Shown in pieces: positions 29,491-41,464 of a DNA stretch of 64,000 nucleotides (positions are counted from its first letter, which is position 1; every line of letters begins with the position of its first letter). The DNA is taken from contig CAJNOP010000871.1 of assembly GCA_905250075.1 (NCBI GenBank), forward strand, positions 16,785-80,784. Reading direction: 5' to 3'. Both the position numbers and the translations under genes were made by a program. Origin of the DNA: Rotaria sp. Silwood1. Its lineage: Eukaryota > Rotifera > Eurotatoria > Philodinida > Philodinidae. The notes beneath the pieces were generated by a model. The model was not told the DNA's origin, did no database searches, and saw only the letters and a list, made by a program, of their open reading frames with translations.

Positions 29491-31484
29491 TTAAACAGGT
29501 TGTTGTTTAATATCAACTGTAGTTGTTTGATCCGATGATTGATTATTATTATCATTTTGTTGTATGGATTTTGTTGTTGTAGTTGTTGCATTATTATTAG
29601 TTTTATGTGAAGCATTTAATATTTGTTGTAATTGTGCTGCTGTTATGGTAATCTTGAAACAAAAAATAAAGAAAATATTTTCTGTAAATTTTTATCATAT
29701 TAGAATAAAATTTTACATGTGCTGATGTCGTAGGACGTTGTTGTGGTTGCATGACATTTGGTGTTGTTGACACATGTACATTTTTTGCCGATGCTGTTGT
29801 TTGTTGTTGTTGCTGCTGCTGCATAGTCTGAAGAGAGAAAGGAAGAGTGTAAAATAAAATTAGACGAAAAATAGTTATTTTTATACTTCAGATACTTGAG
29901 GTGCAGCTATTTGAATATATTGAGTTGGTGCTTGAATCTGATTTGGCTGGGATAAAACTGCGTATTGTTGGCCAGAATTCTACCAATGTAATAAAATATT
30001 GTAAACTGTAAGCTCTAATCCTAATTGTATTAGAAATAATCTCTAAAATAACTGAGATATTATTTGCTTATTACGATAACTTCGGTAATAGTAAAATGAG
30101 AAATAAAAATTTATTGAGTATATATGTCTGTTGAATATGTTTTTCTAACGAGAAAACCGTTCCAAATGTGAATCGCTGATCGAGCTCATATTTTGCCATA
30201 ACAATTCGCCCTCTACGCTGTCCTTCCGAAGGTACGACCGTTTTACTGGTTTTTTCGACCTCTGGCAATGGTATTTATAAGAAAGTCCAACAATGAAATT
30301 TTGTTCATAAACAAGTTCCATGATCACTAGAATGTCTTAGAAGTTTCAGCTAAAATTAACGTTTCTTTCTCGAGATATTGAGTTTTCAAGAAGCTCGATT
30401 TTTTTACCTTTGCCTTTGAAATATAATCGTTCCTTGAGAAAGAAACATTCATTTTAGCTGAAACTTTTAGAACATTCTAGTGACCATGAGATCTGTTGAT
30501 GAACAAAATCTCAGGTCAAATCCTTTCAGGCTTCTGCTAGTCTCATCGAGTTTTACTTATGGACAAAATATAAGTTCAATCAACAATTAACACTTGGGAA
30601 GGGTAGCTCGTAAGAGAAAGTCGCACAAATCCACTCATAATGCATCGTAGAATCTCATAGAAGGCACCTACCTTTATTCAGGACTGTATGTACTACATAT
30701 ATCTTATCAATTATTCGATATGAGAATATACTTACACCAATGGCCACAAGTGGCGATTGTATTGTTGGAGATAATTGTATCACTTGTCCGTCTAATGACA
30801 AAAAATATAAACTAAGACAAATACAAAAATTAAATTCTTACTTGGTAATTGAATAGCACTAGGTTGGTTTGCCTGTGGAAGTGTAACAATATATTGTACT
30901 TCACCCATATTATTATCCTAAATCAAATTTAATGATATTCATTATGTTTTTTATATAATATATAAATTTACATGTTTTTTATGAGGTTTTGATTCTTCTC
31001 GTGGTACAATATCAATTAAAAAATCAAATTGTTCATATTTTGTAATTGCCATAGCAACATCATTTCTCTATTATTAAAATAATAATAATAATTTTTAAAA
31101 GAATATATCTTTCTATTTAAACCTGTAATGTTCGTCGTTTACTTTCTTCTGTATGAAGCCATGCACGTAATGTTAATTCATGAATAAATATTTCAGCAGC
31201 TTTAGCAAATAGTATTGGTACTTCAGCACTTATCATTTTAACATCATCATCTAATTTCATTATTTTTTTAATACGTGCTAATGGTAATTCACTTGCTCGA
31301 AAATCCATCTTAGAAACAAACAAAAGAATTTCATTATCTCTATTTTATTTCAATTAATATAAACACATACAATATTTATCGATTCAACTTCAGCACGTAT
31401 TTCTGACCAAAAACGTTCAAGCATTTCAGTTCCTTCTGTTGGTTGTAATGCTTCACTTTTTTCATTAGTGGATGTTTGTGTCAT
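29491..31484 (-). CDS. NFYC: Nuclear transcription factor Y subunit gamma, copy A
   Basis: Eight exons: 31484-31371, 31308-31123, 31067-30972, 30917-30842, 30791-30736, 29979-29887, 29827-29717 and 29652-29491, encoding 297 aa. Exons 2-3 hold the complete NF-YC histone fold ([20 protein letters not shown], then [20 protein letters not shown]), almost identical to animal NF-YC. Role: with NF-YB it forms a histone-like dimer that binds NF-YA and the CCAAT box of promoters in the nucleus. The long C-terminal part is Gln/Thr/Asn-rich with a Q7 run, typical of the activation domain. If intron 6 were retained the protein would end two codons later, so a shorter isoform is possible. Intron 5 (30735-29980, 756 nt) contains a hairpin element. 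A second NFYC gene lies 237 bp upstream in the same orientation. Confidence 0.93.
30293..30514. mobile_element. Intronic hairpin (MITE-like) element
   Basis: Two arms of about 80-85 bp (about 30293-30374 and 30428-30514) are inverted copies with a spacer of about 53 bp. Shared words include AATTTTGTTCAT, CACTAGAATGT and GTTTCAGCTAAAAT. The element sits wholly in intron 5 of NFYC copy A. No open frame and no clear target duplication were seen, so it looks like a non-autonomous foldback element. Confidence 0.7.
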
Positions 31485-31592
31485 ATTTAATCTTATCTAG
31501 AATACATTGAGAGAAATATAGCATGAACAATAAACACTAACAAATACTCATCAAGCATATTATACAATGAACAAAAAAAAAAATATATATAT

Positions 31593-31612
31593 AGAGAGAG
31601 AGAGAGAGAAAA
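31593..31612 (+). repeat. AG microsatellite
   Basis: A short (AG)n run follows an AT run in the gap between the two NFYC genes. Confidence 0.8.
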
Positions 31613-31720
31613 AAAGATATATAGATGATTTTTGTTTACATAAAATATTCATACAAAAAAAAAAAGAATAAGATATCTGAACATTGCACAAAACAAATGA
31701 AATAGGTATATCTCATTTAT

Positions 31721-32982
31721 TTAAGGTCCAATTGTATATTGTTGTTGTGTACCTTGTGGACTCTAAAAAAATAATATTAATTATTTATATTTACAAAAAG
31801 TTAATTTTGTAACTTACTGCCATTGTAACAATATTTGATGATAAATTTTGAGGTAATTGAATAATTTGACCATCTGAAAAATAAAAATGCATAATATTAT
31901 TATTGAGTAAAAAAAAATAATTTTACTTGGTAATTGAATTGTATTGCCCATGCCAGTTGATGTTGGTAATGTAACAATATATTGTACTTCACTAACACTT
32001 TCTTTTTTCTTATGTGTTTTAGTTGCTTCTTCACGTGGAACAATATCAATAAGAAAATCGAATAATTCATTTTTTGATATAGCTGCAGCAACATCATTTC
32101 TCTATAAGATGTGAAAAAAAAAATTCTTTTTCTTTTATTTAAAATTTTCGTTGTTTGTGTTTAACCTGTAATGTACGACGTCGACTTTCTTCTGTTTGTA
32201 ACCATGAATGAATTGTTAATTCTTGAATAAATAATTCAGCTGCTTTAGCAAATAATATTGGTACTTCAGCACTAATCATTTTAACATCATCATCTAATTT
32301 CATTATTTTTTTAATACGTGCTAATGGCAAATCAGTTGTACGAAATTCAACCTAAAAAAAAAAAAAAAATTTTTAATCATATTACATTTCTAAAGGATCA
32401 AATGAAAGACTGATGAAGAAAGAGTTGTCACAAGAAAACAATCTTCTTATGATTATCAACAACAGGTATATCGTGTTTCATATTTTAATCTCGCAGCAAT
32501 AATAGAAAACAGGGATGAAACCGGTAAACCGACCTTTCTAACCTTTTCAGACTATTATCAGTAGTAGTTGTCAAAAATTTAGACTGATTCCATCTCTAAT
32601 AGTGATATGAATGGGCATGGCTCGTTTTATTAGTCTAAAATTAAGAAATGCCTAAGGATGAGTCTCGATTCTATGCTAATTTGATGAACTGATCATGCGA
32701 TAGCATAATGTTTTACTAGGGTTCTTTTTTCGAAAATTATGAGATCTAGCATAGTTCGAATTTTGTCGGAAACTATCATATAAACATATTTTTAATAATT
32801 GTTTGATTTTCTTCTAACAGACACTATCAATTTTTTTTTTCTTCTACAGAAGAAACTATTTTGAAGTAACTTACAATATTAATATCATCTATTTCATTTT
32901 TAACTTCAGCCCAATATTTATCGAGCATTTCTTTACCAGCTGTTGGTTCAATATTTTCAGCTTCAGCTTTTGATGAGTTCAT
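31721..32982 (-). CDS. NFYC: Nuclear transcription factor Y subunit gamma, copy B
   Basis: Five exons: 32982-32875, 32351-32166, 32101-31927, 31873-31818 and 31762-31721, encoding 188 aa. The histone-fold exon is 186 nt, the same length and phase as in copy A, and by eye about 50 of 62 residues agree. The core motif [20 protein letters not shown] is unchanged. The DNA-proximal helix differs ([10 protein letters not shown] against [10 protein letters not shown]). The activation region is much shorter and lacks the poly-Gln end. Copies A and B lie head to tail, so this is a tandem duplication old enough to have lost several introns or exons in one copy. Intron 1 (523 nt) is long; no repeat was recognised in it. 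Role as for copy A: CCAAT-box binding with NF-YA and NF-YB. A divided or dominant-negative role is conceivable but not shown. Confidence 0.92.
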
Positions 32983-33230
32983 ATTTATTTTCAATAATTA
33001 AATCTAGAATAAACGAGCCAAGAACGAAAAAAAAAAACAATACGAATTATTTTTTTTTTCTACAACTATTTCATATAAATAATTTTTTCTTGTTTTATCT
33101 GAATTAATTAACATATACACACACACATAAACAATAGAATTTTAACGATTGCACATTACTCCCATTTTTTTTTTTGTTAATGGAACAACTTTGATTTTCA
33201 TATTTTATAGACTGTTCTTATTTACATAAA

Positions 33231-36200
33231 TTAGAATGAATGATTACTTTTACTTTCATCAATATCATTTATTTGTCCAGGTAAGATATCGGGACGCATT
33301 CTTTCAATATCATCTAATGGACTAGTACTACATAGTAAATCATCATGACTTCGTGCTAATGGACAACATAATGGATCGGAATTCATTGAACCAACAGATG
33401 CTGAATTTATATGTTCACACCAAGATTTATCTATTGGAATTTCATCACAAACCATTAATAAATTTGATGATGAAGAATATTTCTAATAAATTGTAAAAAA
33501 AAAGTTTTATTGAACAAATATTCGATAAATATTACTTTCGGAGGTGATCGATTTACTTGACGTTGATGATTATGATGATAATTTCGAAGAATATTAGCAA
33601 ATGCTCGCATTTCTTTTGGATATGGTGTTGGATTACGAACAAGTTGTCGCTGAGAAGAAGAAAAAAAACGACCAGGAAAATTAATATCAATAAAAATCAA
33701 AACTATTTTACTGGTTCATCAATTATATCATTAGCAAAACGAAGTGTTATTGGACGATGTGTATAATCAATTGTTTGTTCGGCAATAAATCGATTTTCTA
33801 CAAAATACAAAAAAATTTTTTTTTTTTTCATATCAATATTTTATATAACAAATTATTCATACTTGATGTATGTCGATTCATTGAAGGATCAGTTTGTGGT
33901 AAAAGTATACATGTAAGTACACGTTGACCTGTTGTTGGATGACGTTCTTGTTCGAAAGCAATTAAAGGTTTTGCCTAGAACGAAAAAAAAGCAACGAGTC
34001 ATAAGAAAGTAGCAAAAAAAAATAATAATCACTTGAAAAACTGCTTTACATTCAAAAGTGATAAATGAAATTATATATACGGATATCAAATGTAATAGGA
34101 AAGATGAAAAAAACTATCTTGTAAAATATTTGATTTTTTTTTTGTTTTGATTACAAACTAACGAGGGAACATATTTAGGTGCCGGACGCCGTTCGAGTCC
34201 AGATTTTGATCTGAAATTTTCAACTCAAACAAACGATCCTTTATCGAAATATTGGATTTTCATATAAACTCGATTTTGAAGACAAGTCAATGAAATGCGA
34301 CCACCTAAATATGTTCCTTTGTAATATAAAATCAAAATTGAAAGCTTTAATGAGGATCATCGGATAAGAATAGACTCAAATCTGTTCATTCGATACATTT
34401 TTTCACGCTTATTCAGAAACACTCATTGACATTTGCTTGATTGAAAGAAATATGAATAATTGTACACATTAAAAAAAAAATGATTACAAAATATAACGCA
34501 CCTATTTTACATATTGATAGAGCAATGAACCTGATAATTGAACATTAACTACAACTAGTTAAAGACAAATGTAATGAGAGCGAATGTATTAAGCAGACAT
34601 ATTCTCCCAGTCGGGAACTTCTCTTACTTTTGTTTGAAAGTGCTTCTAAGTATAGAAAAATCAAGGTCTTTTTTTTTTAAAACAGTACAAAACTGTTTGT
34701 GTATATATATACGAAACGCATCAGATATGTAAAAGTTGTTATCAATAATAAAACTATGCTAAAGTGTATACACTGAATACATTTTTGTACAGAATCTCAC
34801 TTGAGAACAAAATATTGATTTATTTTTTTTGTCATTAAAATGTCCTAGATGAAAAATTTTTGGATCTTTAAAATCTAAATCACTGGAAAAACCGACTTTT
34901 GACATCAATTTTGATATGAATAAAATTTATTTTTATACACGAAAGAATTTCCAACATAGAAGTTACAACTTTGTTCATAATCTCAAGAATGAAGGTCCGA
35001 AAAAAACGATATATAACGCTAATACATACATTTAATCAATAAAAAACTTACTTGATTTTCATTCATCCATAATGCTTGTAAATTTTTAAGTTTTAATAAT
35101 GTACAAGGTAAATATCGAAGAAAATTTCCTATTAAAAAACAAAGAATATTTATTAAAATTCTTTCTCGTAAAAATAAAATCTCTTACCGCTAACATTAAG
35201 TACTTTCAATAATGATAAACGTCCGATTTCATCTGGTAAATTTGTTAAACAATTTGAACGTAATGAAAGTATACTTAAACTTGAACAACTACCAATCTAA
35301 TTAACAAAAAAAAAAAAATCATAATTCTTTCGAGACCAAAAAGTATTCTTACAGTTGCTGGTATCGATTGAATTTGATTATGATCTAATGTAAGAAATTG
35401 TAAATTATGTAATAAACCAATACTTGTTGGTATTGATGTTAAATTATTAAATGATAAATGTAATTCAACTAATGATGTTAAACTAATTAATTTAAAAAAA
35501 AGAAAAACTTTTTTTTGTATTAATAAAAGTTTTTGTTTTTTTATGTTACGTACTTCCCAATATTATTCGGTAAACGTTCAATTTGATTATTATTTGCTGT
35601 TAAAATTTCTAAACTAGTTAAATTAACTAAAAAGAAAAAGAAAATTTCATTTAGTTTAAAAAAAAAAAAAGGACGAAATTATTTTATTACCAATCGAATC
35701 CGGCAAACTAATAAGAAAATTATCTGATACATATAAATCTGTTAATTTACAATCACCAATTGAAGATGGTAATTCAGTTAATTGATTTTGTGATATATCA
35801 AGAAAAGTTAGATTTGTTAATTTATCAATTGACTAAATAAAACATATAAATATATTTATTTTAATATTCAAAACAAAACAAAAAGAATAACAAAAGCAAC
35901 AACATCATCAAGAAAAACACATATGAAATAGGTGAAAGATGATTTACAAAGGGTAATAAGCTTAATACCTTATTTACTCTTTTCTTTTACTAGAAAAATA
36001 ATAATAATGAAGAAAAAACATATATATATGTAGAGATCTATAAAATATTAACTTACATCATCTATTGATATTAATTTATTTGAATCAAACCATAATTCTT
36101 TAAGAGATGGAAGATTTGTTAAAACATTAGGCTAAAAAGAAAAAACATTGATTTAAAATAATAAAATTCGTTTTTTTGTTTTTTATTTTAACATACAAAT

Positions 36201-37228
36201 TCAATAAATGAATTAGCACCTAAATCTAATCGTTCAAGTTTAGTTAATTTTGGTAATGTAACAGGTAATAATCGCATACGTGTTGCACGCATTTCTAACA
36301 CTTTTAATTCTGTTAACCTAAAAAAAAATAATTTCAATGATATTTTTATTCAAATCATGTTATCTATTGTGAAGATACAAAAAGAAAAAAACGACTCAAG
36401 TTATCATAAAACAAAAAAAAACTACTTTCATATTAAATTGAATATTAATTATCGAGATCATACGTTATTTTTTTATATTTAAATAATTCTAAATTATATT
36501 TTCCTACCGTCCAAAATTGCCTGGTAAAAATTCTAATAATGTATCATTAAGATATAATTCTTTTAAATTAATTAACATTGTTAATCCTTCACATAATCTA
36601 AACAAAATAAATTATTTATATATTAAAAAACAAGTCAACTAACCTTTCTAATCGATTTGAACTACAATCAACTGATGTTAATAATTTACAATAACGAATA
36701 TTATCTGGTAGTGATATTAAATCTAAATAAGAAAAATAATATTTATATGAAAAACAAAAAACGAAAATATAGACCATTTCGACTTAAATCTAAACGTTCT
36801 AAATTTGTAAGACTTGAAATAGATGGTGGTAAACAATCAAGTTCATTATCAGATAAAATTAAATAACGTAAAACATGACATTGAAATAACCACTAGACAA
36901 ATTAAAAAACAAAAATATTTTCAAAGATTCTTTTTCTTACTTTTGGTAATTCTTGAAAACAATTTGCTTCTAAATGAAGTTCTTCTAATGTATTTTCATA
37001 TTGAAGTATATCTTCTGGTACAGATGATAAGTTTCCATGACTATAATCAACTACTGTTATATCGTCACGTCGTTTTCGACTACTATTACATTTATGTAAT
37101 AGAGCCAACCTATAGAAAATAATAACATATAATTATGAAGAAAAAAGTTTGTTGTTTTTTTTGTTTTTTTGTTTAATTAAACTATACCGAACTTTTTTGG
37201 CAACTGATGATGGAAATGTAAGTGGCAT
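33231..37228 (-). CDS. LAP-family leucine-rich repeat scaffold (Erbin/LRRC7/LRRC1-like), without PDZ
   Basis: Sixteen exons: 37228-37188, 37109-36941, 36892-36775, 36722-36644, 36597-36508, 36317-36197, 36131-36057, 35832-35691, 35626-35554, 35482-35353, 35296-35188, 35128-35052, 33974-33863, 33797-33712, 33649-33536 and 33482-33231. The model encodes 595 aa. The N-terminus follows the LAP pattern ([18 protein letters not shown], then [16 protein letters not shown]). About 16 leucine-rich repeats follow, and then the LAP-specific motif [10 protein letters not shown]. Family knowledge: LAP proteins (Scribble, Erbin, Densin, Lano) organise basolateral polarity and cell junctions. Full-length members add PDZ domains. 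This one stops about 120 residues after the LAP motif with a Ser/Asp-rich end and no PDZ, as in LRRC1/Lano. All introns are GT-AG and mostly 45-200 nt, except intron 12 (1,077 nt), which holds a small TIR element. A downstream PDZ gene was not seen. Confidence 0.91.
34166..34317. mobile_element. Short TIR element in LAP-gene intron 12
   Basis: A perfect 16-bp inverted pair, GGAACATATTTAGGTG at 34166-34181 and its complement at 34302-34317, bounds about 152 bp. There is no coding content. It has the size and form of a MITE and explains part of the unusual length of this intron. Confidence 0.65.
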
Positions 37229-38289
37229 TGATAATATGAAAAAAAAAAAAATATTGAATATGAAGTTTTCTCCTTTCTTTCTTTCTCTTTATTGTAAGTG
37301 GACATCGTCGTAGAGGAATAGCGAAAAATGATTACGACAGTGACATCTATTTTGAAAAATATATTAATCACACTATTGTAATATTTATTGGAAAAAAATA
37401 AATAATATGATTTGATTTGTTTTATATATTATTAATAATTATGAAATGTTTTACTGTTAGATAGGAATCAATTATTGTAACTATACTTATGTGACATTTC
37501 GTGCAACTATGCTTCATTCTTGATATTGACTATCTTTGCTAATTATATCTTTTTTTTTACTTGTAAAATTTCGGAGAAATAGATTTTTTTTTTGTTACTG
37601 AATTTTTCAGCGAAATTTTGTAGTTACGCTCTCGTTACTTTCCAAGTTGACTTTTTGAATTCCGTCTTGAAATTTTACATATATAATACTCTTAATGGAA
37701 CTAGTTCATTCTGAAAGTGTCAGGTTTTTTTTATTGCTTCTAATTTGACGAAGAAAGTTAAAACTTTCAGAATCAACTAGTTCTGTTAACAGTATTAGTT
37801 TTTCAAAGTTTCAAGTCAAAACTCAAAAGTAAACGTTCCACGTGAACTGATATGATAAGAACGAAGGCCTGGAAAATCAAATCATTTTAAACTTTTCCAC
37901 ACTCGCCAACACTCATCAAATAAACATAAACTTGAACCAGAAATGATTTAGCATCTGAAAAAGTTCCCTTAGGAGTATTCCACAATTGAAAACTGTCTAT
38001 GGATAATGTTTAGAATCAAACAATCGACGAAGAAGTTTGAGAATTTTAAGTCTATATCAATGATTATATTTGAGAAAGTATGCAGCTTTACGCGTCCATC
38101 TGTGATGTATTATGACATGCCTTATTAAATAGTGTGTTGAAATTCTAACAAAAGTTCCAGGAAAATCTGGCAATAGAATTGCATGATTTATAAGTCGTTA
38201 TTTTTTAGCATAATTACAAGTAGATTTTTGCTGCTATTGCAACAGAAGGAAGTTCAAAAGGTCTGTAGTATATAGTAAGTATATAATAC
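37229..38289. other. Intergenic with an eroded inverted repeat
   Basis: There is no gene upstream of the LAP gene. Poly-T and CT-rich tracts (37270-37290) may belong to its promoter. A diverged inverted repeat lies at about 37632-37840 and is listed separately. Confidence 0.55.
37632..37840. repeat. Diverged inverted repeat (foldback-like)
   Basis: Arms at about 37632-37718 and 37762-37840 pair imperfectly. The best stretch is GGAACTAGTTCATTCTGAAAGT against ACTTTCAGAATCAACTAGTTC, and the spacer is about 43 bp. It is probably an old foldback insertion. Confidence 0.55.
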
Positions 38290-38291
38290 TA

Positions 38292-38989
38292 ATGTCCATT
38301 TCAAAATATAATGTCCGTCGCCATTTTTTGAATAATTCGAGAACGCAAACAGCTAGAGACCTGCGGATTTCACCAATCGATAAATAAGACAGGGGGACGT
38401 CTTTTTCTCAGGTAATGTGTAAGGCGAAATCCTTGTAAAACTAGTCATCTCTGAAAAATATGAAAAAGAATGCATGAAAATGACCTGCCATCCAGATGAA
38501 AGTTGATTTTGACCTTTGATTTAGATAGAGGAACTTGAGATCTATAGTTCAAGATAGAATGTAAATACTTTTCTTATTGCATGCTATCGTTGACCAAATG
38601 GAACCATCTATTTACATGCACAAATAATAGAGAATTTTAATTATTTTTTACTATGTTTTTGCAGTTTTATCATAATAGCTGGACATTTCGATGAAAACGT
38701 AAGGAAAAGTAAGAAAGTGCATTGTATCTTGAACTATAGATCTCAAGTTTCTCTATCTAAATCAAAGGTCAAAATCAACTTTCATCTGGATGGCAGGTCA
38801 TTTTCATGCATGCTTTTCCATGTTTTTCAGAGATGACTAGTTTCATAAGGATTTCGCCTTACACATTACCTGAGAAAAAGACGTCCCCCTGTCTTATTTA
38901 TCGATTGGTGAAATCCGCAGGTCTCTAGCTGTTTGCGTTCTCGAATTATTCAAAAAATGGCGACGGACATTATATTTTGAAATGGACAT
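38292..38989. mobile_element. Large palindromic element with TA borders
   Basis: Two arms of about 265 bp (38292-38557 and about 38720-38989) are near-perfect inverted copies around a unique centre of roughly 160 bp. The ends read ATGTCCATTTC and GAAATGGACAT, with TA directly outside on both sides (38290-38291 and 38990-38991). The terminal word recurs just inside (AATGTCCG). No transposase frame is present. TA borders fit a Tc1/mariner-type non-autonomous element. High arm identity implies recent insertion or arm conversion. Confidence 0.82.
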
Positions 38990-39060
38990 TACGATAACTG
39001 CATACTATGTAATGCATATAATTAGATTTTCAATTTGAAATATACATTTTTCTTAACGAC

Positions 39061-39120
39061 GTGGGTGTTTCGTGTGTGTGCGTATGGGGCGCTGAAGATG
39101 CAATCTACACCCACACTCTC
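39061..39120. repeat. Telomere-like hairpin
   Basis: A G-rich arm (GTGGGTGTTTCGTGTGTGTG) is followed after about 15-20 nt by a C-rich arm (CTACACCCACACTCTC). The two are imperfect complements. Confidence 0.6.
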
Positions 39121-39244
39121 AAAATCATGGCAGATTCAATGACAGCTATAACTTAGGTTTAGATCTTAGAAATTGATTTTGTCTTCTGACTGTCCACTGT
39201 GCATCCAGGGGAGAATTGAAAAAGTGAATACAAAACGGCAGTGG

Positions 39245-39298
39245 CGTGGGTGAGGTGCGGATGTGTTAAAACAAAACACACCAACTTCCACATCCGCC
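39245..39298. repeat. Telomere-like hairpin
   Basis: GCGTGGGTGAGGTGCGGATG on the left is matched by CATCCGC on the right. GTGTT/AACAC pairs around an A-rich loop of about 7 nt. Here the arms are close to a true inverted repeat rather than only G-rich/C-rich. Confidence 0.65.
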
Positions 39299-40164
39299 TT
39301 GAATCTTGACTTTTTGTCTCCTTTCATATTATCTGAAGAGAAAACTTTTTTTTTTATCTTACGATCTTTCCATTTATTAATTTTTATTACAGATCAAGGT
39401 TAAGCAAAAAAGGAAAACTATTCTCGAAAATAACATATGTTTTTATGATTGCCATAAATATGAAAAAAACCAACTATTTGTACTATGACCAGTGATGTGT
39501 GCCGTAAATCACGAAGAATTTTCATCGCTCGACATGCTGTAGCACTAGCCAGTTAATCGAATACAAACGAGCCAACGAGAAAACTGAGTATCTTTCAAAA
39601 CCAGTAGAACTATTGATAAGGATTTTCAAGATATTTAGATGGAATCTTATTTGATGATGTCGTAGTTAGAGCTATTATGTAGAGAGAGTTGAAGCATAGA
39701 ATAGTGTTGATAAGATTCATATGCATGTAACTACTAATATTGTCTACAAAAACTGTTAATGATAATGAATATTGTTCTATAAATAAATAGATACCAGTAA
39801 AAAAAATTAGACACAAGCATTTATCGACAGTTGTGAAAGATTTATTGAAGTAATTATTTCAGCTATTGAGTGGTTAACTAAATAGTCTTTTTTTCTAACG
39901 AAGAAACACACACAGATATTTGCTTGCAAAAGTTCACTCTTCAGATTTACGTACCACCGACCAGCCATTAATTTCAGATAATGATGATGGAATGGTCTCC
40001 AATGACGTTGTGTGTATGAACTGTGACTACAAACTCAGATCAACACATACTATTAATATAAGGCACTGTATGTGTTGTAGTCGAGCACGCCATTCATTGA
40101 TGCATGGAGCTCATCAGGTTAGGATCTAATTCTACATTTTTTACTCGACAAGTATACTCCGTTA

Positions 40165-40322
40165 TGTGGGGTGTGTCTGGGTGTGTGGGTGTAGGAGTGT
40201 GGGTGGGGGTGTGGGTGAGGGTGTGGGTATGAGGAACAGCATATCCACACCCACTACCACCCCACGCCCACATCCACACCCCCACTCACACCCACAGCCA
40301 CACATCCACCCACACCCTCTCA
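40165..40322. repeat. Longest telomere-like G-arm/C-arm array
   Basis: About 67 nt of GTGTGGG-type repeats (40165-40231) are followed by a 12-nt non-repetitive joint and about 79 nt of CCCACAC-type repeats (40244-40322). Each strand could form G-rich quadruplex structures or the whole could fold as a long hairpin. Cysteine/glycine- and proline/histidine-rich frames here are by-products of the repeat. Confidence 0.8.
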
Positions 40323-41395
40323 CAGAAACTTTCTCGTTTTTATTCAATATACAGAACGTTCCTAGAAGCATGATTATTTTACAAACATGAATAACTATAT
40401 TACTTATCATGCTTGAAATTAAAAATTTATTTTTCTAGAAAACTCATCTGATGATTAACGTTGACTCTCTTATTTTTCTTTCGTAAGAATACATTAGATA
40501 TGGGCAGGACTAGTCGGTTTTCATCTCACTATCGATGTGGATTTGTCTGTAAGTGTGAGAGAAACGGCAGCTTCATCAATCTATCAGCAACCTACACTTT
40601 TCTCTTCTTTTTTGATATCAACTTAATCAAAATTACGATTGATTACTATCGATACTAATGTTAGAGTAGTATCGCTCGTCATGAAGCCTGACCAATACTA
40701 TCTCAAACTTATAAATAAATTATAAGTCTATAAAGTATCGTACACACAATAGAACATTTTCTCAAAAAACAAAAAATGTTAGTTTTTTTCTAATACTACA
40801 TGGTCGTTTATGCATTTTCAATCTAGAACCTCTTCGTTTCTATACAAACAATAATTCTTTAGAGTATAAAGGAATTTCTTTATATTCTACTAAATGAAAA
40901 ACCGATCGATAATATCACCTACTATAATGTTTTGATTATCAAAAATCAACTAACATTTGCGTTTAAGCAGATCTTGTTTAAGCCATACATTAAATAGTTC
41001 TTTTTACAAATAGCTGCTTGAAGTACCAGTCAAGTCTCTAGATTTTTCCGGAACTTCACGTTCATGCAGGCTCATAATTAACTTCTGTTCTTCATTGACA
41101 GCAATGATCTGCTCCCGCATTATCGGGTAGTCAGAGGTCATTTTCATTGATTCATAAACGCCGGATCATTTCTTTTGCGTTTGCATATGAACAATGCCAC
41201 TCAAATCATTTTGTTTTTGATTATCACGAAAATAATTTTTGTTCGTTTATCACTTGCATCAAACCAATCTAAAACGGCTTCTATTTGAGACTCCAGTTGA
41301 ATTGATAAGAAAATGAGAAAATTGTGTACTTGCATGACAGAGCTTATGGAGAAGATTACTTATTTTGCCATGATTATCTTTCAATAGTTTGTTCC

Positions 41396-41464
41396 GGGTG
41401 TGGGTTTAAATATAGATGGAATGAATATGCAAACCGATACACCAATACCAACATTCACACCCAA
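41396..41464. repeat. Telomere-like hairpin
   Basis: GGGTGTGGGTT at the left and CACACCCAAC at the right, with about 45 nt between. The spacer also carries weaker C-rich words (ACACCAATACCAAC). Confidence 0.6.

Noticed and set aside
36657..37122. Plus-strand frames opposite the LAP gene
   Set aside because: Shadows of minus-strand exons 2-4 of the LRR gene.
40094..40410. Overlapping Gly/Cys-rich and Pro/Thr/His-rich frames on both strands
   Set aside because: They are translations of the G-rich/C-rich array in several frames at once.
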